NCBI GenBank assembly: GCA_023392515.1
Contig: JAEVYX010000058.1
Coordinates: 1-15,423 of the forward strand
Length of the DNA stretch: 15,423 bases
Direction of reading: 5' to 3'
DNA from: Bacillota bacterium
GTDB taxonomy: Bacteria; Bacillota; Clostridia; Christensenellales; Aristaeellaceae
Positions 13,570-15,423 of this stretch are shown here, piece by piece (position 1 is the stretch's first letter; the number at the start of each line of letters is the position of its first letter). The notes under the pieces were generated by a model. That model saw only the letters and a program-made list of their open reading frames with translations. It was not told where the DNA came from and did no database searches. The position numbers and the translations under genes were made by a program.

Positions 13570-14262
13570 ATGCAATACTCCAGAGAAGTAGAAGAAATGG
13601 TATGCGTCAAAAAGGGCCCCAACCATGGCCCGGCGCCCATTCCCGAAGAAGGAAAATGGGTTCAGGCCAGGGAGATCAAGGATATTTCCGGCCTGACCCA
13701 CGGCGTAGGCTGGTGTGCTCCCCAGCAGGGCGCCTGCAAACTAACCCTGAACGTGAAGGACGGGGTAATCCAGGAAGCGCTGGTGGAAACCATCGGCTGC
13801 TCCGGTATGACCCACTCCGCCGCTATGGCCGCGGAATTCCTGCCCGGGAAAACCGTGCTGGAAGCATTGAACACAGACCTTGTGTGCGATGCCATCAACA
13901 CCGCCATGCGGGAACTCTTCCTGCAGATCGCCTACGGCCGCACCCAGTCTGCGTTTTCCGAGAACGGCCTGCCCATCGGCGCCGGCCTGGAAGACCTGGG
14001 CAAGGGCCTTCGCAGCCAGATCGGCACCATGTATGGTACGCTGGAAAAAGGCGTCCGCTATCTCGAAATGGCGGAAGGCTATGTGCTGAAGCTTGCTTTG
14101 GACAAGGATCATGAAGTGATCGGCTATCAGTTTGTCCACCTGGGCAAGATGCTGGAAGCCATCAAAAAGGGCGTTGACCCCAAGGAAGCCTACGAAAAGA
14201 ACGTGGGCACTTACGGGCGCTTTGACGAAGCTGTGGAATACATTGATCCCCGCCACAAGTAA
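13570..14262 (+). CDS. NifU/IscU-like iron-sulfur cluster scaffold homologue
   Basis: This 230-residue soluble protein has a central segment aligning with the NifU N-terminal/IscU fold: CKLTLNVKDGVIQEAL (56-71) and IGCSGMTHSAAMAAEFLPGK (75-94), matching the IscU region around its second cluster-ligand cysteine. Cysteines are at 12, 49, 56, 77 and 106. C77 matches IscU Cys63, and C49 or C56 could stand for Cys37. No clear match to Cys106 of IscU exists in the expected C-terminal part, which instead reads RTQSAFSENGLPIGAGLEDLG. A long extra C-terminal part (about 130-230), absent from IscU, follows. ATG 13570 has AAGGAGGA ten bases upstream; the longer frame from 13528 would start inside the leader. 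The GGGtGRT gene follows after 29 bases and the pair appears to share a transcript. Family is fairly sure; scaffold activity is not. Confidence 0.85.
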   Translation: MQYSREVEEMVCVKKGPNHGPAPIPEEGKWVQAREIKDISGLTHGVGWCAPQQGACKLTLNVKDGVIQEALVETIGCSGMTHSAAMAAEFLPGKTVLEALNTDLVCDAINTAMRELFLQIAYGRTQSAFSENGLPIGAGLEDLGKGLRSQIGTMYGTLEKGVRYLEMAEGYVLKLALDKDHEVIGYQFVHLGKMLEAIKKGVDPKEAYEKNVGTYGRFDEAVEYIDPRHK

Positions 14263-14291
14263 GACCGCCAGATAAGAGAGGTGAGAATAGA

Positions 14292-15290
14292 ATGGCAATG
14301 TTTGAAGGATATGAAAGACGTATTGAGAAACTGGAAAAGGTTTTAAAGGAGTATGGCTTTGCTTCTTTGGAAGAAGTAAGGGACATGCTGCTTGCCAAAG
14401 GCATTGACGTAGCCTCCATCGTTCACGGCATTCAGCCCATCGCTTTTGAAAACGCCGTGTGGGCTTACACCCTGGGCGCGGGCATCGCGGTGAAAAAGGG
14501 CATCAGGAATGCCGCCGCTGCTGCCGAAGCCATCGGCCTTGGCCTCCAGGCTTTCTGCATCCCCGGCTCTGTAGCCGATCAGCGGGCTGTGGGCCTGGGC
14601 CACGGCAACCTGGCCGCCATGCTCCTCCGTGAAGAAACCAAGTGCTTCGCTTTCCTGGCCGGCCATGAAAGCTTTGCCGCCGCCGAAGGCGCCATTGGCA
14701 TCGCCCGCACCGCCAACAAGGTGCGCAAAGAGCCCCTGCGCGTTATTTTGAATGGCTTGGGCAAGGACGCCGCCTATGTCATCAGCCGGGTAAACGGCTT
14801 CACCTATGTAAAGACCCAGTACGATTATTATACGGGCGAACTGAAAGTGGAAAAGGAAACCGCCTTCTCCTCCGGCGAAAAATCCAAGGTTCGCGTGTAT
14901 GGCGCCGACGATGTGAATGAAGGCGTAGCCATCATGATCAAAGAGGGCGTGGACGTTTCCATCACCGGCAACTCCACCAACCCCACTCGCTTCCAGCACC
15001 CCGTGGCCGGCACCTACAAAAAGTGGGCTATTGAAAACGGCAAGAAGTATTTCTCCGTGGCTTCCGGCGGCGGCACGGGCCGCACGCTGCACCCGGACAA
15101 CATGGCCGCCGGCCCCGCCAGCTATGGCATGACCGACACCATGGGCCGTATGCACTCCGACGCCCAGTTCGCCGGTTCCTCCTCTGTGCCTGCCCACGTG
15201 GAAATGATGGGCCTCATCGGCATGGGCAACAACCCCATGGTTGGCGCCACCGTGGCTGTGGCCGTGGCAATTGAGGAGCACAGCAAGTAA
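14292..15290 (+). CDS. GGGtGRT-family protein of unknown function
   Basis: This 332-residue protein shows the family name motif, SGGGTGRT, at 258-265. The N-terminus (1-35) looks helical and charged. After it come Gly/Ala-rich segments (AYTLGAGIAVKKGIRN 58-73; PGSVADQRAVGLGHGNLAA 91-109), then VSITGNSTNPTRFQHPVAG (222-240) and the Gly loop, which could contact phosphate or a nucleotide; that is only suggestion. Cysteines are at 89 and 118. No membrane helix or signal peptide is evident. ATG 14292 follows GAGAGGTGAG. Codon use is strongly biased to GCC, GGC, ACC and AAG, unlike the neighbours, suggesting high expression. An intrinsic terminator follows. Its steady partner seems to be the NifU-like protein, which hints at Fe-S or sulfur metabolism; the function is not known to me. 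Confidence 0.85.
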   Translation: MAMFEGYERRIEKLEKVLKEYGFASLEEVRDMLLAKGIDVASIVHGIQPIAFENAVWAYTLGAGIAVKKGIRNAAAAAEAIGLGLQAFCIPGSVADQRAVGLGHGNLAAMLLREETKCFAFLAGHESFAAAEGAIGIARTANKVRKEPLRVILNGLGKDAAYVISRVNGFTYVKTQYDYYTGELKVEKETAFSSGEKSKVRVYGADDVNEGVAIMIKEGVDVSITGNSTNPTRFQHPVAGTYKKWAIENGKKYFSVASGGGTGRTLHPDNMAAGPASYGMTDTMGRMHSDAQFAGSSSVPAHVEMMGLIGMGNNPMVGATVAVAVAIEEHSK

Positions 15291-15305
15291 TATTCTATCC
15301 TTTTC

Positions 15306-15347
15306 AGGGGCTTTCGAGCAATCGAGAGCCTCTTTTTTGTTTTTTTG
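15306..15347 (+). terminator. Intrinsic terminator after the GGGtGRT gene
   Basis: AGGGGCTTTCGA pairs with TCGAGAGCCTCT around a GCAA tetraloop (12 pairs including two G-U), directly followed by a T-rich tract TTTTTGTTTTTTT. It is a textbook rho-independent terminator 15 bases after the stop. Confidence 0.93.
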
Positions 15348-15417
15348 AATAGGAAATGATGACGGAAGAGATGCAGCTTGAGTAAGCTTGCGAAGCGTGG
15401 CACGGTGTGCGCAAAGC

Positions 15418-15423
15418 AGGAGG
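15418..15423 (+). promoter_or_regulatory. Shine-Dalgarno of a gene beginning beyond the window
   Basis: The window ends in AGGAGG. With no frame ahead of it, it probably serves a start codon just past base 15423. The stretch 15348-15417 shows only a weak AGCTT/AAGCT hairpin and no convincing promoter. Confidence 0.4.

Noticed and set aside
14343..15281. Long open frame (312 codons) on the - strand opposite the GGGtGRT gene
   Set aside because: It is a by-product of the extreme GC-ending codon use of the + gene. Its product is low-complexity Gly/His/Ala with no family features or proper ribosome binding site.
15356..15385. Nine-codon frame (MMTEEMQLE) after the terminator as a leader peptide
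   Set aside because: It has poor ribosome binding site spacing, no regulatory codon run and no attenuator structure behind it.

Overview
The window looks like a chromosomal segment of an endospore-forming member of the Bacillota, most likely class Clostridia. Three things point there: the gene order rsmB-rlmN-prpC-prkC-rsgA-rpe, which is typical of Bacillota; a complete GerA-family spore germinant-receptor operon; and strong AGGAGG-type ribosome binding sites. Base composition is moderately GC-rich in the housekeeping part, clearly lower in the germination operon, and highest in the last gene. No rRNA, tRNA, CRISPR array, insertion sequence or phage structural gene was seen.

Region 1 (1-6815, + strand) is a tight, partly overlapping operon. 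It holds the 3' part of rsmB (16S rRNA m5C methyltransferase), rlmN (radical SAM 23S rRNA/tRNA methyltransferase), a PP2C phosphatase, its partner PASTA-domain Ser/Thr kinase, the ribosome-assembly GTPase rsgA and ribulose-phosphate 3-epimerase rpe. In Bacillus subtilis thiN follows rpe; here a SLOG/DUF1273-like protein overlaps the end of rpe, followed by an unrecognised 42-residue basic protein. The theme is ribosome maturation plus cell-wall-linked phosphosignalling.

Region 2 (about 6880-12191, + strand) is a germinant-receptor operon in the order A - C - small two-membrane-helix protein - B - B'. The two B genes are clear tandem paralogues. A weak sigma-G-like promoter candidate precedes the A gene, and a long hairpin closes the operon against the convergent neighbour.

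Region 3 (12221-13365, - strand) is a probable two-gene unit: a rhodanese-domain lipoprotein followed by a helix-turn-helix protein with an S24/LexA-like C-terminal domain.

Region 4 (13504-15347, + strand) is a self-contained unit with an extended -10 promoter, a short leader that can fold over the ribosome binding site, a NifU/IscU-like Fe-S scaffold homologue, a GGGtGRT-family protein and a strong intrinsic terminator. Strong codon bias in the last gene suggests high expression. To my knowledge the biochemical role of this pair is not established, so it is the best candidate here for an undescribed system.

The final 76 bases hold no recognisable gene, but end in a Shine-Dalgarno sequence, so another gene probably begins just beyond the window.
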